Of a stretch of 64,000 bases of DNA, positions 26,640-35,356 are shown one piece after another. The number at the start of each line of letters is the position of its first letter. Position 1 is the first letter of the stretch. The translations under genes were made by a program, and so were the position numbers. Below the pieces are notes generated by a model. That model was not told where the DNA came from and searched no databases. It worked only from the letters and a program-made list of their open reading frames with translations. Source of the DNA: Nocardia bhagyanarayanae (lineage in GTDB: Bacteria > Actinomycetota > Actinomycetes > Mycobacteriales > Mycobacteriaceae); the NCBI RefSeq assembly GCF_006716565.1, contig NZ_VFPG01000001.1, positions 2,170,001-2,234,000 on the forward strand, in the 5' to 3' direction.

Positions 26640-29600
26640 TCACGCATCCAGCATTCCGCTGAACTCCCGCAGCAGCGCGATGATCCGTGCGGCTCCGATC
26701 CTGCGGCGCATCGCGGCGGCCGAGCGCAGGGCAGCGCTCATCCGCTCCGCGCCGACCCGCGGCCGGTGCAGCTCCAGGTGTCGTTCCACCACCATCGACG
26801 GATAGTCCTGCCGGGCGACGACCTTCGCGGAGAGCGCGAGCAGTTCCATGCCGAGGTCGGAGCCCGGATCGACCGCGAGGAGATACGAGCCGACGCCGCA
26901 GGCCACCGCGCCGATCTGCGGCAAGTCGTAGAACTGGGCGAGGCGGCCCGCCGCGCCCGCGGCCAATTCGGCGGCGAGCTCCGTCGCGGCATCGACACGT
27001 CCGTAGAGCACGTGCGCGCCGACCATGGCGCCGGCCAGCATCAGCCCGCCGGGCCCCGGCGTCAGGTCGTCCTCGGGCCAGCCAAGCAAGTCAAGCGACC
27101 GCCGGTAGTACCGGATGCCGGAATCGATATCGCCTTCGGCGAGAGCGAGTTCCGCGACGCCGGCCGCCACCGTGGCCAGCCGGTGATTGCGCCGGACGTT
27201 CGGATCGTCGAGCGGCGCGAGATAGGCCGGATCGTCGGAAGAGCCGAGCGCGAAGGACAATTCCGCGCGCGCCTGATCCACCCGGCCGATGCCGATCAGC
27301 GCGACCGCGAGATAGCTGCGAATCTCCACGATCTCCTCGTGGGCGCGCAGGGTGCGCAGCGCTTCGACGGCACGGCGGTAATAGTCCACCGACTCCGCGT
27401 AGCGTGCCCGCTGACCGCCGAGCTGGCCGAGGTGCTGGCAGACCATCGCCGTGCCCCACAGATCGTCGGGCTCGACGAGCCGCAGTGCGCCGAGCGCGTC
27501 GCGCGCCGAGCCGTGCACGTCGCCCGCGTTCTCCCTGATGTTCGCCCGCGCGATGAGTGCGGCCGCCCGTACGTCCCGATCCGGCGAGCGCGCGCCCTCG
27601 GCGAGCTTGCGCGCCACGCCCTTTCCCGAGACGTCCGCGACGAGCAGGCCGCCGAGGAGGCGCATCCCAGGATTCATGTCCACCGCGGTGCGCAGCAGCG
27701 CGCGGGCCCGCGCGCGCACCGAGGCCAGCGGGCGCAGGTCGGAGTTCAGGTAGACCATGTGCAGCCCGATCACCACGCACGTCAGCATCCGTAGATTCGC
27801 GACGACGCCGCGCGCGGGTCCTCGTTCGGGCGTGAGGCGCAACACGCGCGGCGCCCACGACGTCAACTCCAGGTGCGCGCCGCGAATCATCCACAGCATC
27901 GCGGCGACCGGGAACACTCGATAGACCGTCCCGAAATCGCCCCGGTCCAGCGCGTAGCGCAGCACGGCGGTGAGATTGTCCAGTTCGGCGGCGACCGACA
28001 GCACCGCGCCCACCTGATCGTCGGTGCGATAGCGCCGGGCCGAGGCCACCGCGTATTCGGACGCCCAGTGCGACATGCGCCGCATCACCAGCTCGCCCTC
28101 GTCGACGGCGGTCAGCTGTTCCTCGCCGAATTCGCGGACGGTTTCCAGCATGCGGTAGCGCGTGCCGTCCTCGTCCTCGAGCACGGTCAGCAGCGACTGG
28201 CCGACCAGGCCGTCCACCGCGACCGCCACGTCGCCCACGTCCGATCCACCCGCAACGACCTCGGCGGCGGCCAGCGTGAAACCGGCTGGGAACCGGCACA
28301 TTCGGCGCAGCGTCGCCTGCTGCGGCGGGTCCAGCAGGTTCCAGCTCCAAGCGATCACCGCGTGCAGCGTGCGATGACGTTCCGGCGAGGAGCGGTCGCC
28401 GCCGCGTAGCAGCGCGAACCGGTGCTCGAGCCGCGACTCGATCTCCTCCACGCTCATGGTTCGAGCGCGGGCGGCGGCCAATTCGATGGCCAGCGGCAGG
28501 CCGTCGAGCATCGCGCACAGCCTGGCGACGGCGTCCGGATCCAGCCGAACCGACGGACGCACCGCGCGGGCCCGCGCGCAGAACAGGTCGGTGGCGGGCG
28601 AGCCCGCGGCGTCGATGGCCAAGGGTGCCAAGGGATAGACGCTCTCCGCGCTGATGGCCAGCGGCGCGCGGCTGGTGGTCAGCACCGTCAGCTGGTCGCA
28701 GCTGCCGATCAGGTCGGCGACGACCTCGGCAACGGCGTCGATGAGATGTTCGCAGTTGTCCAGGATCAGCAGCATCGGCCGGGCCGAGAGCGCGTCGCGC
28801 AGCGGCCGCCCGGTGTCGATTCGCCCGGGCCGCAACAGACCCGGATCGCGCACCACCTCGCCGATGCCGAGCGTCGTGCTGATCGCGGACTCGATATCGG
28901 TGCGCGCGTCGGCGACGGAGGTCGAGCGCACCGAGGCGAGTTCCACGAGCACCACGGGTTCGCGCCGCGCCACTCTGGCCCCGACTTCGTTGGCGACCCG
29001 GGTCTTTCCGGTGCCGCCCGGGCCGAGGACGGTGACCACCCGGGCGGCGTGTAGCAGCTCGACCAGTTCGTCGAGGTCGGCGTCCCTGCCCAGCAGTGCG
29101 TTCGGCGCGGCGCGCAAACCGATGGCCTCGCGCGGGGTGCGACTCGCGGCCGGACGGGCCGGCGAATTCGCGGCCGGACCTCCGAACGCAGTCGAGGCGG
29201 CAGCGCCGACGACCTCACCGCGCAGGATGGCGGTGTTCAACTCGACCAGCGGCCGGCCCGGGTCGGCGCCGAGCTGGTCGGCCAAGTGGACGCGGAACGC
29301 CGCAAAGGATTCCAGCGCCTCGTTCGTCCGATCGGCCCGAGCGAGCAGGCGCATGAGGTCCAGCTGGGCCCCTTCGTCGAGGGGGTCGGCGGCGCAGCGG
29401 CGGCGCGCGAGCTCCAGCGCGCCGCGAATGTCGCCGCTGGATTCGCGCGCCGTCAGTTCGACCGCGTCCAGTTCCGTAGCCAGCGCGCCCGCGGTCCGGC
29501 TCAGTTCCGTCGCGAGGTCGCCCGGGAGCAGATCCGCCGCGGGCTCGCCGCGCCACAGCGCTCGTGCCGTTCGCACGGAAGCCAGACACGCGGCGAAGTC

Positions 29601-30002
29601 CGCGGCCGCGAAATCGCGGCGGGCGCGGGCCAGCAATTCACCGGCGAGCGTCAGATCGACCTGGTCCGGTGCGAAGGTGAGGCGGTAGCCGGCGGGCCCC
29701 ATCTCGAGCGCGCCGTCGGGCAGCGCCGAGCGCAGCCGGGAGACCTGGGTGTGCAGCGCGTTCATCGGCGAGCGCGGCGGCTGCTCGGCCCACACGTCCT
29801 CGATCAGTGCCGGTGCGCTGCGGCTGCGGCCCGGTCGCAGTGCGAGCGCGGTGAGCAACAGCCGAGAACGGGTGCCGGGTACGGGAGTGAGCCCGTCGTC
29901 GCGGCGCACGGCGACCTCGCCCAACAGGGCGACCACGACCGATGCGCCGGCGGGCGTAGCGGTGGGATTCGGGCCGTCGGGGCCGCGCCGATCTGGAGAC
30001 AT
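26640..30002 (-). CDS. SARP/AfsR-type regulator with BTAD, NTPase and TPR-like regions
   Basis: Predicted 1120 residues. Residues about 24-110 form an OmpR-like winged-helix DNA-binding domain (VALLGEVAVRRDDGLTPVPG, then RSRLLLTALALRPG), and about 118-260 a bacterial transcriptional activation domain (BTAD). From 300 there is an NB-ARC/STAND-type NTPase with Walker A GPGGTGKT (327-334), Walker B LLILDN (411-416) and LTTSRAPLAISAE. The last 500 residues are helical TPR-like repeats. Regulators of this class activate antibiotic or secondary-metabolism genes after binding ATP. No biosynthetic cluster is adjacent; the only neighbour it could serve is the convergent DrrAB-type exporter. Confidence 0.93.
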   Translation of the reverse strand: MSPDRRGPDGPNPTATPAGASVVVALLGEVAVRRDDGLTPVPGTRSRLLLTALALRPGRSRSAPALIEDVWAEQPPRSPMNALHTQVSRLRSALPDGALEMGPAGYRLTFAPDQVDLTLAGELLARARRDFAAADFAACLASVRTARALWRGEPAADLLPGDLATELSRTAGALATELDAVELTARESSGDIRGALELARRRCAADPLDEGAQLDLMRLLARADRTNEALESFAAFRVHLADQLGADPGRPLVELNTAILRGEVVGAAASTAFGGPAANSPARPAASRTPREAIGLRAAPNALLGRDADLDELVELLHAARVVTVLGPGGTGKTRVANEVGARVARREPVVLVELASVRSTSVADARTDIESAISTTLGIGEVVRDPGLLRPGRIDTGRPLRDALSARPMLLILDNCEHLIDAVAEVVADLIGSCDQLTVLTTSRAPLAISAESVYPLAPLAIDAAGSPATDLFCARARAVRPSVRLDPDAVARLCAMLDGLPLAIELAAARARTMSVEEIESRLEHRFALLRGGDRSSPERHRTLHAVIAWSWNLLDPPQQATLRRMCRFPAGFTLAAAEVVAGGSDVGDVAVAVDGLVGQSLLTVLEDEDGTRYRMLETVREFGEEQLTAVDEGELVMRRMSHWASEYAVASARRYRTDDQVGAVLSVAAELDNLTAVLRYALDRGDFGTVYRVFPVAAMLWMIRGAHLELTSWAPRVLRLTPERGPARGVVANLRMLTCVVIGLHMVYLNSDLRPLASVRARARALLRTAVDMNPGMRLLGGLLVADVSGKGVARKLAEGARSPDRDVRAAALIARANIRENAGDVHGSARDALGALRLVEPDDLWGTAMVCQHLGQLGGQRARYAESVDYYRRAVEALRTLRAHEEIVEIRSYLAVALIGIGRVDQARAELSFALGSSDDPAYLAPLDDPNVRRNHRLATVAAGVAELALAEGDIDSGIRYYRRSLDLLGWPEDDLTPGPGGLMLAGAMVGAHVLYGRVDAATELAAELAAGAAGRLAQFYDLPQIGAVACGVGSYLLAVDPGSDLGMELLALSAKVVARQDYPSMVVERHLELHRPRVGAERMSAALRSAAAMRRRIGAARIIALLREFSGMLDA

Positions 30003-30066
30003 GCCGTGGTCATCGTATGCGGTCTGTCGGCAGGCCGGTCCCGGCAGCGCGCACTACTCTGTCCGC

Positions 30067-30525
30067 ATGGCTGACTTCGAAGTGGTCCGGCGCATCGTCA
30101 TCTCGGCCCCGCCCGCGCGTATCCACGCGCTCATCGACAACTTCCGGGAGTGGACGAAGTGGTCCCCGTGGGAGGACCTCGACCCGCAGCTACAGCGCAG
30201 CTACTCCGGTCCGGAATCCGGCGTCGGCGCGCACTACGCCTGGAGCGGCAACCGCAAGGCGGGCGCGGGCAGCATGGAACTGGTCGCCGACGACGAACGC
30301 GAGATCGGGGTCCGGCTCGAGTTCCTCAAGCCCTTCAAGGCGACCAACAACGTCGTCTTCGAGCTGAATCCCACCGAGAGCGGCGCCACCGAGGTGGTGT
30401 GGCGGATGAGCGGCCAGCAGCAGGGCCTGATGGCGCTGCTCGGCAAGGTGATCTCGATGGACCGGCTGGTCGGCAAGGACTTCGACAAGGGACTCACCCG
30501 GTTGAAGGCGGCGGCCGAAGCCTGA
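30067..30525 (+). CDS. SRPBCC (START-like) family protein
   Basis: Predicted 152 residues from ATG at 30067, 64 bases from the divergent regulator start. The fold is the helix-grip of polyketide-cyclase/START proteins: FEVVRRIVISAPPARIHALI, NFREWTKWSPWEDLDP, then antiparallel strands and the long C-terminal helix LGKVISMDRLVGKDFDKGLT. It probably binds a hydrophobic ligand; the residues give no specific substrate. It could share a promoter region with the SARP-type regulator. The stop is followed within two bases by an interspersed repeat. Confidence 0.85.
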   Translation: MADFEVVRRIVISAPPARIHALIDNFREWTKWSPWEDLDPQLQRSYSGPESGVGAHYAWSGNRKAGAGSMELVADDEREIGVRLEFLKPFKATNNVVFELNPTESGATEVVWRMSGQQQGLMALLGKVISMDRLVGKDFDKGLTRLKAAAEA

Positions 30526-30526
30526 G

Positions 30527-30647
30527 CGGCCATGCGCGGGGCTGTCGACGGGCCGCGCCCGGCTGCGCCCACTAGGCGTACCTCCGCCTTCGCTCCGGCC
30601 ATGCGCGGGGCTGTCGACGGGCTTCGCCCGGCTGCGCCCACTAGGCT
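30527..30647 (+). repeat. Interspersed repeat, 1.7 tandem units of 69 bp
   Basis: CGGCCATGCGCGGGGCTGTC occurs at 30527 and again at 30596. Between the two lies CTAGGCGTACCTCCGCCTTC at about 30572, the same core as in the 10842-10990 repeat; the other half of the unit (CGACGGGC...CCCGGCTGCGCCCA) is different. The two arrays therefore share a mosaic core. It separates the SRPBCC and menA genes. Confidence 0.82.
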
Positions 30648-30653
30648 GCTTTC

Positions 30654-31523
30654 ATGGCTACAGCAGCGCAATGGATCGAGGGCGCACGGCCCCGCACCCT
30701 GCCGAACGCTATCGCTCCGGTCATCGCGGGCACCGGGGCGGCGGCCTCGCTCGACGCCGCGGTGTGGTGGAAAGCCGTTCTGGCGCTGCTGGTCTCGTTG
30801 GCGCTGATCATCGGCGTCAACTACGCCAACGATTACTCCGACGGCATCAGGGGAACCGACGACGAGCGCGTCGGCCCGCTGCGCTTGGTCGGGTCGAAGC
30901 TCGCCTCGCCCGCCGCGGTCAAGAACGCCGCGATCCTGAGCCTGGCGATCGGCGCCGTCCTCGGCCTCGTGCTCGTCGCGACGACGGCCTGGTGGCTGCT
31001 GCTGGTCGGCTTGGCCTGCCTGGCGGGCGCCTGGTTCTACACCGGCGGCAGCAAGCCCTACGGCTACAGCGGTTTCGGCGAGCTCGCGGTGTTCGTGTTC
31101 TTCGGGTTGGTCGCCGTGCTCGGCACCGAGTTCGTGCAGGCAGAGCGGGTCGACTGGGTCGGAGCGGCGCTCGCGGTCGCGGTCGGGTCGTTCTCCAGCG
31201 CGGTGCTGGTGGCCAACAACCTTCGCGACATCCCCACCGACACCGAGTCCGGAAAGACCACGCTCGCGGTCAAACTCGGCGATCCGCGCACCCGCACCCT
31301 GCATCTCGCGCTGCTCGCGGTGCCGTTCGTTGTCACCCTGCTGCTGGTGATCCGCACCCCGTTCGCCCTGGTCGGCCTGCTCGCCGTCCCGCTCGCGGTG
31401 CGCGCCAACGCGCCGGTGCGCTCGGGCGGCAACGGCCTGGAACTGATTCCGGCGCTGCGCGATTCCGGCCTCGCCCTGCTGGTCTGGTCGACGCTGACGG
31501 CGCTGGCGCTCGGCTTCGCCTGA
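30654..31523 (+). CDS. menA: 1,4-dihydroxy-2-naphthoate polyprenyltransferase
   Basis: It attaches the polyprenyl tail to DHNA in the membrane, giving demethylmenaquinone. The 289-residue product has the UbiA-family start [20 protein letters not shown], the first diphosphate-binding motif [13 protein letters not shown] and the second region [20 protein letters not shown], with about eight helices. It lies directly before menE on the other strand and close to menB and menD. The start is 7 bases after the repeat array ends. Confidence 0.96.
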   Translation: MATAAQWIEGARPRTLPNAIAPVIAGTGAAASLDAAVWWKAVLALLVSLALIIGVNYANDYSDGIRGTDDERVGPLRLVGSKLASPAAVKNAAILSLAIGAVLGLVLVATTAWWLLLVGLACLAGAWFYTGGSKPYGYSGFGELAVFVFFGLVAVLGTEFVQAERVDWVGAALAVAVGSFSSAVLVANNLRDIPTDTESGKTTLAVKLGDPRTRTLHLALLAVPFVVTLLLVIRTPFALVGLLAVPLAVRANAPVRSGGNGLELIPALRDSGLALLVWSTLTALALGFA

Positions 31524-31568
31524 ACCGGAGGCGGCGAGTCGAAGGTCGGATAGGCCGCTGCGCCCGTC

Positions 31569-31610
31569 TCGCGCGCCTCGCGGAGATCGCTTGCTCCGCG
31601 AGGCGCGCGA
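31569..31610. terminator. Strong bidirectional hairpin between menA and menE
   Basis: CGCGCGCCTCGCGGAG (31570-31585) pairs perfectly with CTCCGCGAGGCGCGCG (31594-31609), and a flanking T-A adds one pair, giving a 17-bp stem with an 8-base loop ATCGCTTG. Both convergent genes end within 50 bases. Confidence 0.88.
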
Positions 31611-31626
31611 CGAGTCCGGGCGCACC

Positions 31627-32787
31627 TCAGTTCGTGGACTGGGCGACCAACAGCTGGCGAAGCTTCGCCCGATTGGGCTTCCCCGGTCCGTGCAGCGGCA
31701 GTTCGTCCAGCAACGCCAGCTCGCGCGGGGCGGCGATGGCGTCGAGTTCGCGGACGACGTGGTCGCGCAGTTCCTCGAGTGTCGGGGTGGCTCCGGCGGT
31801 GGGCACCACCGCGACCGCCACGCGCTGGCCGAGCCGCTCGTCGGGCAGGCCGAGCACCACGCACTCGCTGATAGCCGGATGGGTGACCAGCACGGCCTCC
31901 ACGACCTGCGGAATGACCAGCAGCCCGCCCGTCATGATGGCCTCGTCCAGCCGTCCGGTGACGTGCAGGACGCCGGTCTCGAAAGTGCCCGCGTCCTCGG
32001 TGCGGAACCAACCGGGTTCGGCGAAGGCGGGATGGTCGGGCTGGCCGCGGTAGCCGCCGGCGATCATGGCGCCGCCGAGCAGGATGCGACCGTCTTCGAT
32101 GCGCACCTCGGCGCCGTCCAGCGGCACGCCTTCGTAGACGCAGCCGCCGCAGGTCTCGCTCATGCCGTAGGTGCGAACGACGTTGATACCAGCCGCTTTC
32201 GCGCGCTCGTAGACCGGAAGCGGGGTGGCCGCGCCGCCCACGAGCACCGCGTCGAGTTCGGCGAGCGCCTCGGCCGCGCCCGGAGCGTCGAGCGCCTTGA
32301 TGAGCTGGGTCGGCACCAGGGCGGTGTAGCGGCGCGGGCCGCGCATGCCCGCCACCGCGCCGGCCAGCGCCTCGGGCAGGAAGCCGCCGGAGACGTCCAG
32401 CACGGTGGGTTCGGTGCCCGCCAGGATGCTGCGCAAGAGCACCTGGATACCGGCGATGTGGTGGGTGGGCAGCGCGAGCAGCCAGGCTCCCGGGCCGCCG
32501 AGCCGGTCGTGGGTCGCGGTGCCGCTCGCGCGCAGGGCGGAGGCGCTGAGCATGGCGCCCTTGGGCACGCCCGTGGTGCCGGAGGTGGTGACCACCAGCG
32601 CCACGTCGTCGTCGATCGTCTCGCCGGGGGAGAGCGCGTCGCTGAGCCGACGGGCCTCCCTGCGGTCGCTGGTCGGGATGGGCAGCCACGCGGGACCGTT
32701 GCCCTCCAACGCTTCTCGCAGATGCGGCAGCACGTCGCCCAAGCCGGATCCGGTGGGCATCGGCAAAGTCCGCAAGGTGTTACTCAC
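31627..32787 (-). CDS. menE: o-succinylbenzoate-CoA ligase
   Basis: An acyl-CoA synthetase of 386 residues that activates o-succinylbenzoate with ATP and CoA in menaquinone synthesis. Motifs are TTSGTTGVPKG (67-77) for the phosphate, ALPTHHIAGIQ, RTYGMSETCGG for the adenine, WFRTEDAG, TGRLDEAIMTGG (A8 hinge) and the catalytic C-terminal lysine in GPGKPNRAKLRQLL. It is shorter than typical MenE proteins of about 450-480 residues because the N-terminal domain is short, as in other actinobacterial MenE. The start is GTG. Confidence 0.93.
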   Translation of the reverse strand: MSNTLRTLPMPTGSGLGDVLPHLREALEGNGPAWLPIPTSDRREARRLSDALSPGETIDDDVALVVTTSGTTGVPKGAMLSASALRASGTATHDRLGGPGAWLLALPTHHIAGIQVLLRSILAGTEPTVLDVSGGFLPEALAGAVAGMRGPRRYTALVPTQLIKALDAPGAAEALAELDAVLVGGAATPLPVYERAKAAGINVVRTYGMSETCGGCVYEGVPLDGAEVRIEDGRILLGGAMIAGGYRGQPDHPAFAEPGWFRTEDAGTFETGVLHVTGRLDEAIMTGGLLVIPQVVEAVLVTHPAISECVVLGLPDERLGQRVAVAVVPTAGATPTLEELRDHVVRELDAIAAPRELALLDELPLHGPGKPNRAKLRQLLVAQSTN

Positions 32788-33139
32788 GACCGCACCTCGC
32801 CGTCGCTCGGTTCCATCACGACAGCGATCGTGTCATGCCCGCGCCGCCGCGCGCGGAACGGGTCGGTTTGCTGGGGCGGCGCGCGGGGAGTGCGGCCGCC
32901 CCGAAGGAATGGGGCTCGGATAGGCCAGACATCGAGACTGCGATTCACTCGTCGGACGGGACGCGGACGGCGATCGCCCGGGCATCGGCGGCCGGGGGGC
33001 CGTTGGAGGGTGTTGTCGGACGGAGTCCGCCCTCAGCCTGCGCATGGCCGGAGCGAATGCGGAGGTACGCCTATCGTCCTCGCCGGGACAGGGCTTGGCA
33101 ACTCGGCATTCGGACCCCGGTCCGCTCGTCGCGCCGCGA
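32788..33139. other. Intergenic region of 352 bases containing an inverted copy of the interspersed repeat
   Basis: This lies upstream of menE (its promoter should be near 32790-32860) and after the VOC gene end at 33140. No gene is seen. It holds one repeat unit at 33016-33074 in reverse orientation. Confidence 0.6.
33016..33074 (-). repeat. Single inverted copy of the interspersed repeat
   Basis: Read on the reverse strand this unit runs TAGGCGTACCTCCGCATTC, CGCTCCGGCCATGCGCAGGC, TGAGGGCGGACTCCGTCCGA, and differs from copy 1 at 10842 by only a few bases. Confidence 0.85.
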
Positions 33140-33532
33140 TCAGTCGTCCGACCAGCGGGAATCCCGGCGAATCGGATGTTCGGGCGGAATCTCCACGAGC
33201 ACGATCGGCACGCCGTCCGGGTCCCGTATCCACATTTCGATCAGGCCCCACGGCTCCCGCTCGGGCGCTCGATCGATGGGGATTCCCTTCAGCGCGAGCT
33301 CGGCCGCGGCGTCGGAGGCATCGCGCACCTGCAACCAGATCGCGCCGGTGAAAGCCGTCGAAGTACCCGTCCCGCCGTGCCCCGCGACCTCGACCAGCGA
33401 CTGTCCAGCGAAGAAAACGGTTCCACCTGGATATTCCCTGGCGATCGCGAGACCGAGTCCGTCGCGATAGAACTCGAGCGTCTTCGCGTAGTTCCCAGGC
33501 CGCAGAATCACCCGGCTGCTGAGGATCTCCAT
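33140..33532 (-). CDS. VOC/glyoxalase-family protein
   Basis: Predicted 130 residues with two beta-alpha-beta-beta-beta units: SSRVILRPGNYAKTLEFYRD and LGLAIAREYPGGTVFFAGQS in the first, and GAIWLQVRDASDAAAELALK with IEMWIRDPDGVPIVLVEIPP in the second. A metal-binding His is not obvious; Glu in LVEVAGHGG and E in VLVEIPP may be ligands. No substrate can be named. It lies 16 bases downstream of menB on the same strand and may be co-transcribed. Confidence 0.85.
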   Translation of the reverse strand: MEILSSRVILRPGNYAKTLEFYRDGLGLAIAREYPGGTVFFAGQSLVEVAGHGGTGTSTAFTGAIWLQVRDASDAAAELALKGIPIDRAPEREPWGLIEMWIRDPDGVPIVLVEIPPEHPIRRDSRWSDD

Positions 33533-33548
33533 GTGGCCAGTCCCTTCG

Positions 33549-34442
33549 TCAGAAGTACCAGGGGTAGGGCGTCCAGTCCGGCTTGCGTTTCTCCAGGAAC
33601 GCGTCGCGGCCTTCGACGGCTTCGTCGGTCATGTACGCCATGCGGGTGGCTTCGCCCGCGAACAGCTGCTGGCCGACCAGCCCGTCGTCGAGCAGGTTGA
33701 ACGCGTACTTGAGCATGCGCTGGGCCTGCGGGGACTTGCCGTTGATGTCGGCGGTCCACTCCAGCGCGACGTCTTCCAGCTCGGCGTGGTCGACGACCTT
33801 GTTGACCGCGCCCATCTGGTGCATTTCCTCGGCGGTGTAGGGACGGCCGAGGAAGAAGATCTCGCGGGCGAACTTCTGGCCCACCATCTTGGCCAGGTAG
33901 GCGCTGCCGTAGCCGCCGTCGAAGCTGCCCACGTCGGCGTCGGTCTGCTTGAACCTGGCGTGCTCGCGGCTGGCCAGGGTCAGGTCGCAGACCACGTGCA
34001 GGCTGTGTCCTCCGCCCGCGGCCCAGCCGTTGACCAGGGCGATGACGACCTTGGGCATGAAGCGGATGAGGCGCTGCACCTCCAGGATGTGCAGCCTGCC
34101 CGCGCGCGCCTGGTCGACGGTGTCGGCGGTCTCGCCGCTGGCGTACTGGTAACCGCTGCGGCCGCGGATGCGCTGGTCGCCGCCGGAGCAGAAGGCCCAG
34201 CCGCCGTCCTTGGGGCTCGGGCCGTTGCCGGTGATCAGGACCGCGCCGACGTCGGAGGTCATCCGCGCGTGGTCGAGCACCCGGTAGAGCTCGTCGACGG
34301 TGTGCGGGCGAAACGCGTTGCGCACCTCGGGGCGATCGAACGCCACCCGCACCGTGCCCTGCTCGATATGGCGGTGGTAGGTGATGTCGGTCAGATTCTC
34401 GAATCCGGGGACCGGTCGCCACAGCTTGGGATTGAACGTCAC
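33549..34442 (-). CDS. menB: 1,4-dihydroxy-2-naphthoyl-CoA synthase
   Basis: Ring closure of o-succinylbenzoyl-CoA to DHNA-CoA. From GTG at 34442 it has 297 residues; upstream in-frame sequence is not family-like. Crotonase motifs are RPEVRNAFRPHTVDELYRVL, WAFCSGGDQRIRGRSGYQYA, WAAGGGHSLHVVCDLTLASR, and the MenB-specific GSFDGGYGSAYLAKMVGQKF. The C-terminal KPDWTPYPWYF matches other MenB enzymes. It is divergent from the hotdog thioesterase gene across 102 bases. Confidence 0.96.
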   Translation of the reverse strand: MTFNPKLWRPVPGFENLTDITYHRHIEQGTVRVAFDRPEVRNAFRPHTVDELYRVLDHARMTSDVGAVLITGNGPSPKDGGWAFCSGGDQRIRGRSGYQYASGETADTVDQARAGRLHILEVQRLIRFMPKVVIALVNGWAAGGGHSLHVVCDLTLASREHARFKQTDADVGSFDGGYGSAYLAKMVGQKFAREIFFLGRPYTAEEMHQMGAVNKVVDHAELEDVALEWTADINGKSPQAQRMLKYAFNLLDDGLVGQQLFAGEATRMAYMTDEAVEGRDAFLEKRKPDWTPYPWYF

Positions 34443-34544
34443 GCTTGTGATTATTGCCCGCGGCGAAAGATCCGGGGCCAGCGACTTCCGCGCGTGGCGG
34501 CGCCGAGGACTTGACGGTGTAAAACTACGCGTTACCGTGCAGGT

Positions 34545-35270
34545 ATGAGCGAGCGTGTGAAACCTGTTCCAGATAATGCCGCAGGCGCAGCCGAATCGGG
34601 TGCGCAGCGTTCCAACGGGACGGCGATCCGCCCGCGCATCGATCGCAGCGCGGTGGACGAGAACCGGTACGAGAAACACGGCGGTTTCCCGAAGGTGTCC
34701 CGCGCGCGGATCGGCTCGAATTTCGGGCCTTTCGTGGACGCCATGCGGACGTTGCAAGATCTGGCGGTCTCCGTCGACGCGCCGGACGAGGTGTTCGGCG
34801 AGGCGCTGGCCAAGGCGCGGGAACTCGCCGAGCTGCTCGAGCCGTATCGCGCACCGGAATTGCAGGGTCCGGCCGGGCGCGCGGTGGAGCTGCCCGGCCG
34901 CGGCAGCCTGTTGCTGCTGCCCTGGCAGGTGGTCTCGGCCGGGCCGGACGGCATCACCATGACGGGCGAGTTCCGCCGATTCCATCTCGGCGGCAACGGC
35001 GCCGCGCACGGTGGCGTGCTTCCGCTGCTGTTCGACGACCTGCTCGGCATGATCGTGCACTACGCGGGCAGGCCGATCAGCCGCACGGCCTACCTACACG
35101 TCAACTACCGCAAGGTAACTCCGCTGGAGCGGACGCTGACAGTGTGCGGACGCGTCGACCGCATCGAGGGCCGCAAGACCTTCATCACCGCCGAATTACG
35201 CGATGAGCAGGGCGATTTGCTCGCCGATTGTGAAGGACTGATGGTGCAGTTGCTGCCGTGGCAGCCGTGA
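34545..35270 (+). CDS. PaaI/hotdog-family thioesterase, candidate DHNA-CoA hydrolase
   Basis: Predicted 241 residues. The hotdog domain is in the C-terminal half: FRRFHLGGNGAAHGGVLPLL, FDDLLGMIVHYAGRPISRTA, YLHVNYRKVTPLERTLTVCG. The HGGVLPLLFDD segment has the catalytic Gly and Asp of the hotdog thioesterase helix. The N-terminal 100 residues contain a helical region (VDENRYEKHGGFPKVSRARI) of unclear role. It is divergent from menB in a menaquinone region that has no other DHNA-CoA thioesterase; that makes MenI a reasonable but unproven role. Related PaaI-family proteins also act on fatty acyl-CoA. Confidence 0.83.
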   Translation: MSERVKPVPDNAAGAAESGAQRSNGTAIRPRIDRSAVDENRYEKHGGFPKVSRARIGSNFGPFVDAMRTLQDLAVSVDAPDEVFGEALAKARELAELLEPYRAPELQGPAGRAVELPGRGSLLLLPWQVVSAGPDGITMTGEFRRFHLGGNGAAHGGVLPLLFDDLLGMIVHYAGRPISRTAYLHVNYRKVTPLERTLTVCGRVDRIEGRKTFITAELRDEQGDLLADCEGLMVQLLPWQP

Positions 35271-35284
35271 GCGGAAGTAGCTAA

Positions 35285-35312
35285 TGTGACCGCGCGCACC
35301 AGTGCGTATAGT
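35285..35312 (+). promoter_or_regulatory. Promoter candidate before the DUF6918-like gene
   Basis: TGTGAC (35285-35290) and TATAGT (35307-35312) are separated by 16 bases, with transcript start expected near 35320 and the ribosome-binding site GGAGG near 35342. TATAGT fits the actinobacterial -10 consensus TANNNT; the -35 is weak. Confidence 0.45.
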
Positions 35313-35356
35313 GGCGTGCGCTCGTTCATCGACATCTATTTCGGAGGAACCTGAAA

